From: Clostridia bacterium
Lineage (GTDB): Bacteria > Bacillota_A > Clostridia > Oscillospirales > Acutalibacteraceae
DNA: 7,223 nt
NCBI GenBank assembly: GCA_017390825.1
Contig: JAFPAK010000015.1
Coordinates: 1 to 7,223 of the forward strand
Direction of reading: 5' to 3'
A program made the translations under genes and the position numbers. Below, one piece after another: positions 1 to 6,555 of the stretch. Position 1 is the first letter of the stretch; each line of letters begins with the position of its first letter. A model generated the notes under the pieces. The model had not been told where the DNA came from, did not search any database, and worked only from the letters and a program-made list of their open reading frames with translations.

Positions 1-2
1 AC

Positions 3-284
3 ACAGGAATTATTGATAACATCTGCGAACCTAAGAAGATCCCTGTAATTGCAGGCGAAGAAGGTATTTGTTCAGGATGCGGTATTGCAACACTTTCTAT
101 CAGCTACTATGACCTTGGATACACAACCGGTAAGATGGCAGTTAAGATTTTGAGAGACGGTGCTGACATTTCTACAATGCCTATCGAATATGCAGAAAAA
201 CAGACTCCTAAATACAATAAGCAGAATTGCGAAGCTTTAGGAATTACACCTCTTGATGGATATACAGCTATTGAAGAAAATTAA
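3..284 (+). CDS. ABC transporter substrate-binding protein, C-terminal part (TrpX-like, COG2984 type)
   Basis: This is the last 93 codons of a gene that begins before the window; reading starts at base 3 and ends at TAA 282-284. The visible protein contains GEEGICSGCGIATLSISYYD, then GYTTGKMAVKILRDGAD, then IEYAEKQTPKYN. This matches the C-terminal lobe of the ABC_sub_bind family (COG2984), the extracellular binding proteins of the TrpXYZ-type importers. The protein would be a surface lipoprotein that hands its ligand to the permease encoded next, but the lipobox lies outside the window. Permease and ATPase genes of the matching type follow directly, which supports the assignment. Related systems are predicted or reported to carry tryptophan or tyrosine. 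The ligand here is inferred from that and from the tyrosine pathway genes downstream, not seen in the residues. Confidence 0.85.
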   Translation, partial: TGIIDNICEPKKIPVIAGEEGICSGCGIATLSISYYDLGYTTGKMAVKILRDGADISTMPIEYAEKQTPKYNKQNCEALGITPLDGYTAIEEN

Positions 285-298
285 TTATTAAATTTTCG

Positions 299-337
299 GC
301 CGGAGGGAATATATTTCTCTCCGGCTAACAAAGTTTT
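299..337 (+). terminator. Intercistronic hairpin, weak terminator or mRNA stabiliser
   Basis: GCCGGAG at 299-305 pairs exactly with CTCCGGC at 319-325. The stem extends inward through 306-309 with 315-318 (one G-U) and leaves a 5-nt loop. Only a short TTTT run (333-336) follows, several bases after the stem, so termination should be partial at most. Lying between the binding-protein and permease genes, it could protect the 3' end of the upstream message and so raise binding protein over permease, a common arrangement in ABC import operons. That role is inferred. Confidence 0.5.
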
Positions 338-351
338 AGTGGGTGAATGAA

Positions 352-1284
352 ATGGAAATTATATCACAACTTATAAATGCTTTACCTGGTTCTTTTTCGC
401 AAGGACTTATATGGGGCATTATGGCTATCGGTGTTTATATCACATACCGAATATTAGATGTAGCAGATCTGACTGTTGATGGCTCCTTTGCGACAGGCGG
501 TGCGGTTGCAGTCATACTTATTTTAAACGGATGTAATTTGTGGCTTGCAATGTTACTTGCATTTGTTGCAGGTCTTTTGGCAGGTGCTATAACAGGACTT
601 TTGCATACTTGTATGGGAATTCCTGCGATTTTATCGGGAATACTGACACAGCTTGCACTTTATTCCATAAACCTTAAAATAATGGGCAAAGCAAATCAAT
701 CTATAAATGTTAATCAGACAGACCTCCTTGTTTCGCTTCGTTGGGTTAAGGAGTTTGCATTCCATAATCCGCTCATAACAGTAGGAGTGGTTTTAGTTAT
801 TTTGATTGCTCTTTTATACTGGTTCTTTGGAACTGAAATGGGTTGCGGAATAAGAGCAACAGGAACAAATCTAAATATGAGCCGTGCGCAAGGTATTAAC
901 ACAAACCTAAATAAAGTTCTTGGTATTATGCTTTCAAACGGACTTGTGGCATTTTCAGGAGCTTTTCTTGCTCAGTATCAGGGCTTTGCTGATGTTAAAA
1001 TGGGACAGGGCGCAATCGTTATCGGTCTTGCCGCAGTTATCATAGGCGAAGCATTGTTCGGTAAAATATTCAAAAACTTTGCATTAAGACTTTTGTCAGT
1101 TGCGTTTGGTTCGATTATCTATTATATTGTAATTCAAACGGTTATCACTTTGGGAATGGATGCAAACCTCTTGAAGCTTCTTTCAGCAGCGATTGTTGCA
1201 ATCTTCCTTGCTGTTCCGTATTGGAAAGGACAGTATACTCAAAAGCATATGAGAAAACATAAAGGGGGTAAAGTAAATGCTTAA
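352..1284 (+). CDS. ABC transporter permease, LivH-like (TrpY-like, COG4120 type)
   Basis: This is a 310-residue integral membrane protein with about eight or nine hydrophobic segments. It resembles the BPD_transp_2 permeases and specifically the partner of COG2984 binding proteins. The motif DLTVDGSFATGG at residues 39-50 is typical of this group, and further matches are MGIPAILSGILTQ and a C-terminal VIGLAAVIIGEALFG stretch. It would form the membrane channel, probably as a homodimer, since only one permease gene is present. I chose ATG 352 because GGGTG at 341-345 then sits 6 nt upstream as a ribosome binding site. The in-frame GTG at 343 would add three residues but has no such site. It ends in a basic tail and overlaps the ATPase gene by 8 bp, indicating translational coupling. 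The substrate is probably an aromatic amino acid, by family and context only. Confidence 0.9.
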   Translation: MEIISQLINALPGSFSQGLIWGIMAIGVYITYRILDVADLTVDGSFATGGAVAVILILNGCNLWLAMLLAFVAGLLAGAITGLLHTCMGIPAILSGILTQLALYSINLKIMGKANQSINVNQTDLLVSLRWVKEFAFHNPLITVGVVLVILIALLYWFFGTEMGCGIRATGTNLNMSRAQGINTNLNKVLGIMLSNGLVAFSGAFLAQYQGFADVKMGQGAIVIGLAAVIIGEALFGKIFKNFALRLLSVAFGSIIYYIVIQTVITLGMDANLLKLLSAAIVAIFLAVPYWKGQYTQKHMRKHKGGKVNA

Positions 1285-2083
1285 TATATCAGATGTTGAA
1301 AAAACTTTTAACCCCGGAACAATAAATGAGAAAAAAGCATTAAACGGAATTAACCTTCATCTTGCAAAAGGCGATTTTGTAACGGTTATTGGCGGCAACG
1401 GTGCAGGAAAATCAACCATGCTTAATATGATTGCAGGCGTATATCCCGTAGATTGCGGAAGCATTGTTATTGACGGTGTTGATATCACACATTTACCTGA
1501 ATACAAAAGAGCAAAATATTTGGGCAGAGTTTTTCAGGATCCCATGACTGGAACTGCTGCTGATATGCAGATTGAAGAAAATCTTGCACTTGCCGCAAGA
1601 CGCGGAAAAAGAAGAACTCTAAGGGCTGGTATTACATCAAAAGAAAGAGCAGAATACAAAGAGCTTCTTAAAATTCTTGGTTTGGGACTTGAAAATAGAC
1701 TGACTGCAAAGGTTGGGCTTCTGTCAGGCGGACAGAGACAGGCTTTAACTTTGCTTATGGCAACACTTAAAAAACCAAAGCTTTTGCTTCTTGATGAGCA
1801 TACTGCGGCTCTTGATCCTAAAACTGCAAAGAAGGTTTTGGAAATCACCGATGAAATTGTTTCAAAGGATAATCTTACAACACTAATGATTACTCATAAT
1901 ATGCACGATGCAATCGAATACGGAAACCGCCTTATTATGATGCACGAAGGCAGAATAATTGTTGATGTTTCCGGAGAGGAAAAGAAAAAACTTACTATTC
2001 CCGAGCTTCTTGAATTGTTTGAAAAAGCAAGTGGAAGCGAATTTGCAAATGACAAGGTTATGCTTTCAAATAAGACAAAATAA
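1277..2083 (+). CDS. ABC transporter ATP-binding protein (TrpZ-like, COG1101 type)
   Basis: This 268-residue cytoplasmic ATPase powers the importer. The nucleotide-binding motifs are complete and in order: Walker A GGNGAGKST at residues 39-47, Q-loop Gln at 87, signature LSGGQRQA at 149-156, Walker B LLLLDE ending at Asp173-Glu174, D-loop ALDP at 178-181 and switch His207 in MITHNM. Walker B is followed by His rather than the usual Pro (DEHTAALDP), as I recall being normal for the COG1101 group. The start is set by AAAGGGGG at 1261-1268, 8 nt upstream of the ATG and inside the end of the permease gene; the two overlap by 8 bp. It is the last recognisable transporter gene, and a 37-codon Tyr-rich ORF begins 18 nt after its stop. 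Confidence 0.93.
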   Translation: MLNISDVEKTFNPGTINEKKALNGINLHLAKGDFVTVIGGNGAGKSTMLNMIAGVYPVDCGSIVIDGVDITHLPEYKRAKYLGRVFQDPMTGTAADMQIEENLALAARRGKRRTLRAGITSKERAEYKELLKILGLGLENRLTAKVGLLSGGQRQALTLLMATLKKPKLLLLDEHTAALDPKTAKKVLEITDEIVSKDNLTTLMITHNMHDAIEYGNRLIMMHEGRIIVDVSGEEKKKLTIPELLELFEKASGSEFANDKVMLSNKTK

Positions 2084-2101
2084 AATCAGAAGGAAAGAAT
2101 T

Positions 2102-2215
2102 ATGAACACGAATCTCTTTAACTTAAATAAATACTATAGCTTTGGTGTAGCTTATTATTTTGGCTATGCTTATCTTGCTATTGAAAAATTTATTAAGAAA
2201 TTAACGAGTGAGTAG
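2102..2215 (+). CDS. Small Tyr/Phe-rich ORF, candidate leader peptide for tyrA
   Basis: This is a 37-codon ORF from ATG 2102 to TAG 2213-2215, with a second TAG directly after it. AAGGA at 2090-2094, 7 nt upstream, is a good ribosome binding site, so translation is likely. The peptide has Tyr at residues 11, 12, 18, 19, 22 and 24 and Phe at 6, 14, 20 and 30; over a quarter of residues are aromatic. The middle is hydrophobic (SFGVAYYFGYAYLAIEKF) and the end basic. I know no family for it. It lies between an importer probably for aromatic amino acids and tyrA, and is followed by a terminator 34 nt after its stop. Its last codons (2205-2212) can pair with the terminator's left arm. A leader peptide that senses charged tRNA-Tyr is the most interesting reading. 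A small membrane peptide co-made with the transporter is the alternative. Confidence 0.6.
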   Translation: MNTNLFNLNKYYSFGVAYYFGYAYLAIEKFIKKLTSE

Positions 2216-2262
2216 TAGAAATTCCTTAAACTGTGTATAAAAATGCATTAAAGTCTCACTTG
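2205..2262 (+). promoter_or_regulatory. Candidate antiterminator pairing
   Basis: CGAGTGAG at 2205-2212 can pair with CTCACTTG at 2255-2262: seven Watson-Crick pairs and one G-U. The second segment is the upper part of the terminator's left arm, so the two structures exclude each other. The first segment covers the last codons of the Tyr-rich ORF. A ribosome finishing at TAG 2213 would mask it and let the terminator form. A ribosome stalled at the Tyr codons (2132-2173) would leave it free. The helix is short with a 42-nt loop, and a chance match in a region this size is possible. Confidence 0.35.
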
Positions 2263-2291
2263 CGAAAAATTCAAGTGGGACTTTATTTTTT
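2249..2291 (+). terminator. Intrinsic terminator upstream of tyrA
   Basis: The left arm 2249-2262 (TAAAGTCTCACTTG) pairs with 2272-2285 (CAAGTGGGACTTTA) over 14 positions, with one G-U at 2256/2278 and a 9-nt loop. Six Ts follow at 2286-2291. It closes the transporter unit. It also stands only 27 nt before the tyrA start codon, too close to leave room for a separate promoter, so either tyrA is transcribed through it or a promoter lies further upstream. The best -10-like string, TATAAA at 2236-2241, has no matching -35. Confidence 0.85.
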
Positions 2292-2318
2292 GAAAATTTT
2301 GAGCGAAGGTGACAATAT

Positions 2319-3176
2319 ATGATAGTGGATGTAAGCAAGAAAGTATTGATAGTAGGACTTGGACTTTTGGGAGGAAGTTATGCAAGGGGATTAAAGCGAT
2401 TTGGATTTCATATAAGTGCTATTACAAAAGAACAAAGTTCTATAGATTATGCCATTAACGAAGGTATAATTGACGAAGGCACAACAGAGCTTGATGAAAG
2501 AATAATCGGCGAAGCAGACCTCGTGATATTTGCTCTTTACCCGCATGTGTTTATTGAATGGATTGAGCAGAATCAGCACCTGCTTAAAAGTGGTTCTATC
2601 ATAACAGATGTAACAGGTGTTAAAGGAAGCATAGTATATAAGATTCAGGATATGCTGAGATCTGATGTAGAATTTATTGCCGCTCATCCGATGGCAGGCC
2701 GTGAGGTTTCGGGAGTTGAAAACAGTACTGAAAGGATATTTCAGGGTGCAAACTACATAGTAACTCCAACGCCAAAAAACACTCCTGAAACAATTAATAC
2801 CTGTTTAGAACTTGGAAGACTTTTAGGATTTTCAAATGTTACTACACTTTCGCCGGAAGAACACGATGAGATGATAGGTTTTCTTTCACAGCTTACACAC
2901 TGTATTGCAATTACACTTATGACCTGTAATAACAAAGAAAACATGGAGAAATTTACGGGTGACTCATTCAGAGATTTAACGAGAATTGCCCGTATAAATG
3001 ATTTAATGTGGAGTGAACTTTTTGTGGCAAACAAGGATGCTCTTCTTGAGCAAATGGATATGTTTATTAAAAAATTTAATGAGCTGAAATCAATGCTTGA
3101 AGCTGAAGATATAGACGGAATGAGAAAAATGATGAGACATTCCACAGAACGTAGAGCGTTATTTGATAAAAAATAA
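2319..3176 (+). CDS. tyrA: Prephenate dehydrogenase, single domain
   Basis: TyrA oxidatively decarboxylates prephenate to 4-hydroxyphenylpyruvate, the last step before transamination to tyrosine. The 285-residue cytoplasmic protein has an N-terminal Rossmann fold with GLGLLGGS at residues 13-20. The conserved HPMAGRE follows with His123. The C-terminal helical half has a His181-Asp182 pair, SQLTH with His193, and SFRDLTRIA. These match the known active-site blocks of the family. The length leaves no room for a C-terminal ACT domain or an N-terminal chorismate mutase, so classical Tyr binding to an ACT domain is absent. That makes control at the RNA level or on DAHP synthase more attractive. 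The ATG is supported by AAGGTG at 2306-2311, 7 nt upstream. The stop is 20 nt before the DAHP synthase gene, so the two are almost certainly co-transcribed. An arogenate-specific enzyme cannot be excluded from sequence. Confidence 0.93.
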   Translation: MIVDVSKKVLIVGLGLLGGSYARGLKRFGFHISAITKEQSSIDYAINEGIIDEGTTELDERIIGEADLVIFALYPHVFIEWIEQNQHLLKSGSIITDVTGVKGSIVYKIQDMLRSDVEFIAAHPMAGREVSGVENSTERIFQGANYIVTPTPKNTPETINTCLELGRLLGFSNVTTLSPEEHDEMIGFLSQLTHCIAITLMTCNNKENMEKFTGDSFRDLTRIARINDLMWSELFVANKDALLEQMDMFIKKFNELKSMLEAEDIDGMRKMMRHSTERRALFDKK

Positions 3177-3196
3177 ATTATAGGAGGTACATAAAA

Positions 3197-4225
3197 ATGA
3201 ACATGAATTTCAAACGCAAATTACCAATCCCAATGGAGATTAAAGAACAGTTTCCATTATCATACAAGCTCGAACAGCTCAAAGAAAAAAGAGATGTTGA
3301 AATAAAGTCAATATTCGAAGGCAAGGACGACAGATTCATTCTCGTTATTGGACCTTGCTCTGCAGACCACGATGACAGTGTGATTGACTACATTTCACGC
3401 CTTAGAACAGTGCAGGATAAGGTTTCAGATAAAATTCTTATTATTCCAAGAATTTACACAAATAAGCCGAGAACTACAGGTGACGGATATAAAGGAATGC
3501 TTCATCAGCCTGATCCTCAGAAAGGGGCTGATATGTTAAAGGGGCTTATTGCGATCAGACAACTTCATTTAAGAGCAATAGAAGAAACAGGATTTACCTG
3601 TGCTGATGAAATGTTATACCCTGAAAACCACAGATACTTGTCTGACCTTTTGGCATACGTTGCTGTTGGTGCAAGGTCTGTTGAAAATCAGAAGCACAGA
3701 CTCACCGCAAGCGGTCTTGACATTCCTGTCGGTATGAAAAATCCAACAGCCGGAGACATTTCTGTAATGATGAATTCAATTACTGCGGCTCAACACTCGC
3801 ACACATTTATCTACAGAGGGTGGGAAGTTGAAACTCAGGGAAATCCACATGCACATGCTATATTAAGAGGCTATGTCAATAAACAAGGTCAATCAATGCC
3901 CAATTACCATTACGAAGATCTTATCCATCTTGCAGAAATATACAATAAATCAGGACTTACCAATCCTGCTGTTCTTATCGATACAAACCATGCAAACTCA
4001 GGAAAGAAATGGGCTGAGCAGCCAAGAATTGCGAAGGAAGTCCTTCATAGCTGCAGACACTCTAACGATGTGAAAAAACTTGTTAAAGGTCTTATGATTG
4101 AAAGCTATATTGAAGACGGTGAACAAAAGCCTGAAGAATGCACATACGGAAAATCTATTACAGATCCGTGCCTTGGATGGGAAAAGACAGAAAGACTCAT
4201 CTATGATTTAGCAGATATTCTTTAA
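3197..4225 (+). CDS. aroF: 3-deoxy-7-phosphoheptulonate (DAHP) synthase, class I alpha (AroF/AroG/AroH) type
   Basis: DAHP synthase condenses phosphoenolpyruvate with erythrose 4-phosphate, the committed first step of the shikimate pathway. The 342 residues are the normal length for the E. coli AroF/G/H family. Visible hallmarks are GPCSA at residues 52-56, KPRTTGDGYKG at 90-100, KNPTAG at 181-186, DTNHANSGKK at 262-271 and MIES at 300-303. The four metal ligands expected from AroG are present as Cys54, His265, Glu302 and Asp323. A perfect AGGAGGT at 3182-3188, 8 nt before the ATG, predicts strong translation. Enzymes of this family are often feedback-inhibited by Phe, Tyr or Trp; pairing with tyrA suggests Tyr, but the residues do not decide it. 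The symbol aroF is chosen by that context. The DUF554 gene begins 15 nt after its stop. Confidence 0.94.
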   Translation: MNMNFKRKLPIPMEIKEQFPLSYKLEQLKEKRDVEIKSIFEGKDDRFILVIGPCSADHDDSVIDYISRLRTVQDKVSDKILIIPRIYTNKPRTTGDGYKGMLHQPDPQKGADMLKGLIAIRQLHLRAIEETGFTCADEMLYPENHRYLSDLLAYVAVGARSVENQKHRLTASGLDIPVGMKNPTAGDISVMMNSITAAQHSHTFIYRGWEVETQGNPHAHAILRGYVNKQGQSMPNYHYEDLIHLAEIYNKSGLTNPAVLIDTNHANSGKKWAEQPRIAKEVLHSCRHSNDVKKLVKGLMIESYIEDGEQKPEECTYGKSITDPCLGWEKTERLIYDLADIL

Positions 4226-4240
4226 TGGGGGTGAGTTGAA

Positions 4241-4942
4241 ATGCTGGGAGTTATTGTAAATGTTATAACTGTAATACTTGGCTCGTGCATAGGCTTACTG
4301 TTTAAGAAAGGCATTCCCGAAAAAGTAAGTTCGGCGGCTATGATTGGATTGGGTGCTTGTACTTTATATATCGGGATATCAGGAAGCTTGTGTGGCGAAA
4401 ATGTTCTTATAGTAATTGCATCGGTTGTATTAGGCGTAATATCAGGAACACTGCTGAATATCGATGGTGCTGTAAACAAGCTTGCAAAGAATGTTGAAAC
4501 GAAATTCAAAAAAGAAGGTCAAAATGTTTCAATCGCCGAAGGACTTGTAACTGCAACACTCTTATTTTGTGTCGGTTCTATGACCGTTACAGGTTCAATT
4601 CAGGCTGGACTTACCGGCGATAATTCGGTGCTTATAACCAAGGCAACACTTGATTTTGTATCTTCTATGATGCTTGCTTCAAGTCTAGGTTTTGGGGTAA
4701 TGATTGCATCTGTGTCAGTGTTTGTTATTCAAGGCGGACTTGTTCTTCTTGCAGGACTTCTTGCTCCGTTTATGAGTACAGGTGCCATTAACGAAATGAC
4801 TTGTGTCGGTTCAATTCTGATTATAATGATAGGTACAAACCTGATGGGAATTACAAAAATCAAGGTTGCAGACTTCTTGCCTGCGATTATCTTTGCACCT
4901 ATAATTTATAACATCGTAAATTTAATATCTAACTTTATATAA
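4241..4942 (+). CDS. DUF554 family membrane protein (YdfK/YqgA-like)
   Basis: This 233-residue, very hydrophobic protein has about seven or eight membrane segments and one hydrophilic loop at roughly residues 76-98. Matches to the DUF554 (YdfK/YqgA) family are the N-terminal GVIVNVITVILGS, the SGTLLNID stretch near residue 70, and FCVGSMTVTGSIQ at 109-121, the best-conserved block of the family. No biochemical role is established; a transport role has been suggested for the family from its membrane topology. The length is normal, so it looks intact. GGGGGTGAG at 4227-4235 supports ATG 4241. It is third in the tyrA-aroF unit and precedes the terminator. A role in export or uptake of an aromatic metabolite can be guessed from position only; DUF554 genes also occur in other contexts. 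Confidence 0.88.
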   Translation: MLGVIVNVITVILGSCIGLLFKKGIPEKVSSAAMIGLGACTLYIGISGSLCGENVLIVIASVVLGVISGTLLNIDGAVNKLAKNVETKFKKEGQNVSIAEGLVTATLLFCVGSMTVTGSIQAGLTGDNSVLITKATLDFVSSMMLASSLGFGVMIASVSVFVIQGGLVLLAGLLAPFMSTGAINEMTCVGSILIIMIGTNLMGITKIKVADFLPAIIFAPIIYNIVNLISNFI

Positions 4943-4948
4943 GAAAAA

Positions 4949-5071
4949 ATGTTTATTAATTTGACTGTACATCCTGACCAAAAGGTGCAAAACTGGATGA
5001 ACTTGATAATAAGAATCCTTCGTGAAGTGTCATACAGATTATCAAAGGCTATTATTAAGCCTATTAAATAA
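4949..5071 (+). CDS. Possible 40-codon ORF after the DUF554 gene
   Basis: ATG 4949 opens a 40-codon ORF ending at TAA 5069-5071. It is in the same frame as the DUF554 gene, beginning two codons after that stop, and ends 9 nt before the terminator stem. There is no clear ribosome binding site, only an A-rich run (4941-4949), so it would need re-initiation after the DUF554 stop. The peptide is rich in Ile, Lys and Arg (VHPDQKVQNWMNLIIRILRE, then a basic end) and could form an amphipathic helix. I do not recognise it. An open frame of this length in AT-rich DNA can arise by chance, so it may not be a gene. Confidence 0.25.
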   Translation: MFINLTVHPDQKVQNWMNLIIRILREVSYRLSKAIIKPIK

Positions 5072-5079
5072 TTAAATCA

Positions 5080-5130
5080 AAACGGAAATGAAGTTGAATG
5101 ATTTCAATCTCGTTTCCGTTTGTTTTTTTT
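5080..5130 (+). terminator. Strong intrinsic terminator of the tyrA-aroF-DUF554 unit
   Basis: A 19-position stem is formed by 5080-5098 and 5103-5121, starting AAACGGAAA on the left and ending TTTCCGTTT on the right. It has two G-U pairs, one A-C mismatch (5092/5109) and a TGAT loop. G5122 and eight Ts (5123-5130) follow. This is the clearest terminator in the window and ends the biosynthetic unit. It also shows that an open frame running back from the transposase to 5098 is not coding there. Confidence 0.93.
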
Positions 5131-5202
5131 ATTAACCTTATTTTTGTTTGCAACAGAAAATGTGAGTTCCCACCTGCTTGTATTTTCGTGTGTTGTATAA
5201 AT

Positions 5203-5221
5203 GTATCCACCAAAATTAAGT
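5203..5221 (+). repeat. Left inverted repeat of the IS30-like element
   Basis: GTATCCACCAAAATTAAGT reads inward towards the transposase gene, whose ATG is 20 nt further on. It matches the complement of 6556-6576, allowing a two-base length difference. The shared parts are GTATC, CCACC and ATTAAGT. Confidence 0.65.
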
Positions 5222-5241
5222 TGGAAAGGAATGTGACATTT

Positions 5242-6534
5242 ATGTCTGGATATATTACATTTGAAGAAAGATTAGAGATTGAGAGTATGATATTTCAAAG
5301 ATGCTCTTTTGGAGAAATTGCAAAGAAAATCAACAAAGACCGTTCTACTATTTCAAGAGAAATCAGAAGGCATTCTGTTATTGAAAAAAGCGGTTACAGT
5401 GGTTTCGGTTTCAATGCTTGTATGCATAAAGAAATCTGCAAAATGGGTATGGTGTGTGGAGATAAGTGCGTTAAAACCTCATGCAAGCTGTGTCGAACCT
5501 GCGGACATTGTAATGACTACTGCCCTGAATTTGCGGAGCAGATTTGTATTGTAAGAATTAAACCTCCGTATGTTTGCAACGGATGTGAAGAAAGAAACAA
5601 ATGCACTCTTGAAAAAACCATTTACAGCGCAGTTCAGGCGAATATTATGGCTGAACAGGAAATCTCAAGCTCTCGTAAAGGCGCTTTGTGTGATGAAGCA
5701 GAAATAGCAAGGTTAAATGCCTTTGTAACACCGTTGATTCTTAATGGTCAGTCAATCCATCAGATTTTCTGCAACAATGCCGACACCCTGATGTGCAGCG
5801 AAAAGACCTTGTATAATTACATTGATGCAGGCTTCTTTGATGCGAGAAATATAGACCTTCCAAGAAAGGTGCGATACAGACCGCGCAGAAAGAAAAAAGA
5901 ATTTAAGGTTGACAGAGGTTGTTATATCGGCAGAAGCTATGAAGAATATCAAAAGCTTTTGAACAAAAACGCTGATATTCACCCGGCACAAATGGACTCT
6001 GTAATAGGCACTGTAGGCGGCAAAGTGCTGTTAACCATACATTTTCCTCATACGAGCTTTATGATGGGATTTTTGAGGGATTTTAACACTTCTCAGTCGG
6101 TTATTGACATATTTGAAATGCTGTATGTGAAATTGGGCAGAAAACTGTTTGAAAAGATTTTTCCAGTTATACTTACAGACAGAGGTTCAGAGTTTTCTAA
6201 TCCAAGAATGATAGAATATACTAAAGATGGGGTTCTTAGAACAAGAGTGTATTATTGTGATGCAGGCTGCCCTCATCAAAAAGGCTCTATAGAGGTAAAT
6301 CATGAGCTTATCCGCAGAGTATTACCAAAAGGTGTTACCTTTGATAATCTGACTCAGGAAAAGATTGATATTATGATGAATCACATCAACTCATATAGCA
6401 GACTAAAGCTTGGAAACAAGACACCATTTGAAGCATTCGAGTTCTATTACGGTTCTGAACTTTTCGAAAAGTTAGGATACAAACAAGTAGAAAAAAATCA
6501 GGTTATTATTAACCCGAAATTACTTAAGAGATAA
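5242..6534 (+). CDS. IS30-family DDE transposase with Cys-rich segment
   Basis: This 430-residue transposase would cut and join the element's ends. The N-terminus is the IS30-type helix-turn-helix (TFEERLEIE, then FGEIAKKINKDRSTISREIR, residues 6-42). A Cys-rich segment at residues 60-121 has 13 cysteines, several spaced CxxC, and suggests bound zinc. The catalytic core has Asp252 (AQMDSVIG), Asp313 (LTDRGSEF) and Glu351 (HQKGSIEVNHELIRR), with 37 residues between the last two. The longer form with extra cysteines is, as I recall, common in Clostridia; classic IS30 transposases are shorter. I start at ATG 5242, with AAAGGA at 5225-5230 upstream. The frame is open back to 5098, but that part covers a terminator and the IS end. 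Codon use resembles the neighbours. The gene is intact, with its stop 22 nt inside the inner edge of the right repeat. Confidence 0.92.
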   Translation: MSGYITFEERLEIESMIFQRCSFGEIAKKINKDRSTISREIRRHSVIEKSGYSGFGFNACMHKEICKMGMVCGDKCVKTSCKLCRTCGHCNDYCPEFAEQICIVRIKPPYVCNGCEERNKCTLEKTIYSAVQANIMAEQEISSSRKGALCDEAEIARLNAFVTPLILNGQSIHQIFCNNADTLMCSEKTLYNYIDAGFFDARNIDLPRKVRYRPRRKKKEFKVDRGCYIGRSYEEYQKLLNKNADIHPAQMDSVIGTVGGKVLLTIHFPHTSFMMGFLRDFNTSQSVIDIFEMLYVKLGRKLFEKIFPVILTDRGSEFSNPRMIEYTKDGVLRTRVYYCDAGCPHQKGSIEVNHELIRRVLPKGVTFDNLTQEKIDIMMNHINSYSRLKLGNKTPFEAFEFYYGSELFEKLGYKQVEKNQVIINPKLLKR

Positions 6535-6555
6535 TTAAAATGATACGGTGGATAT

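Noticed and set aside
343..351. GTG start for the permease gene
   Set aside because: It has no upstream ribosome binding site, whereas ATG 352 has GGGTG at the right distance, and that string overlaps the GTG itself.
714..902. Minus-strand ORFs inside the permease, ATPase, tyrA, DUF554 and transposase genes (for example this one)
   Set aside because: They lie wholly inside well-supported genes, show no recognisable domains and are explained by the codon pattern of the opposite strand.
2213..2241. Promoter for tyrA with -10 TATAAA at 2236-2241
   Set aside because: No -35-like hexamer occurs at 16-18 bp upstream, and transcripts from it would begin at the base of the terminator. Not impossible, but unsupported.
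2084..2318. T-box riboswitch upstream of tyrA
   Set aside because: The gap lacks the conserved T-box antiterminator motif (TGGNACCGCG type) and is filled by the small ORF and a simple terminator. A T-box may still exist before the transporter operon, outside the window.
3873..4073. Plus-strand 66-codon ORF inside the DAHP synthase gene
   Set aside because: It is an alternative frame of a conserved catalytic region containing the DTNHANSGKK motif, with no sign of independent coding.
5098..5241. 48-codon N-terminal extension of the transposase
   Set aside because: The stretch includes the loop, right arm and T-run of the terminator and crosses the IS left end. IS30 proteins begin with the helix-turn-helix found right after ATG 5242.
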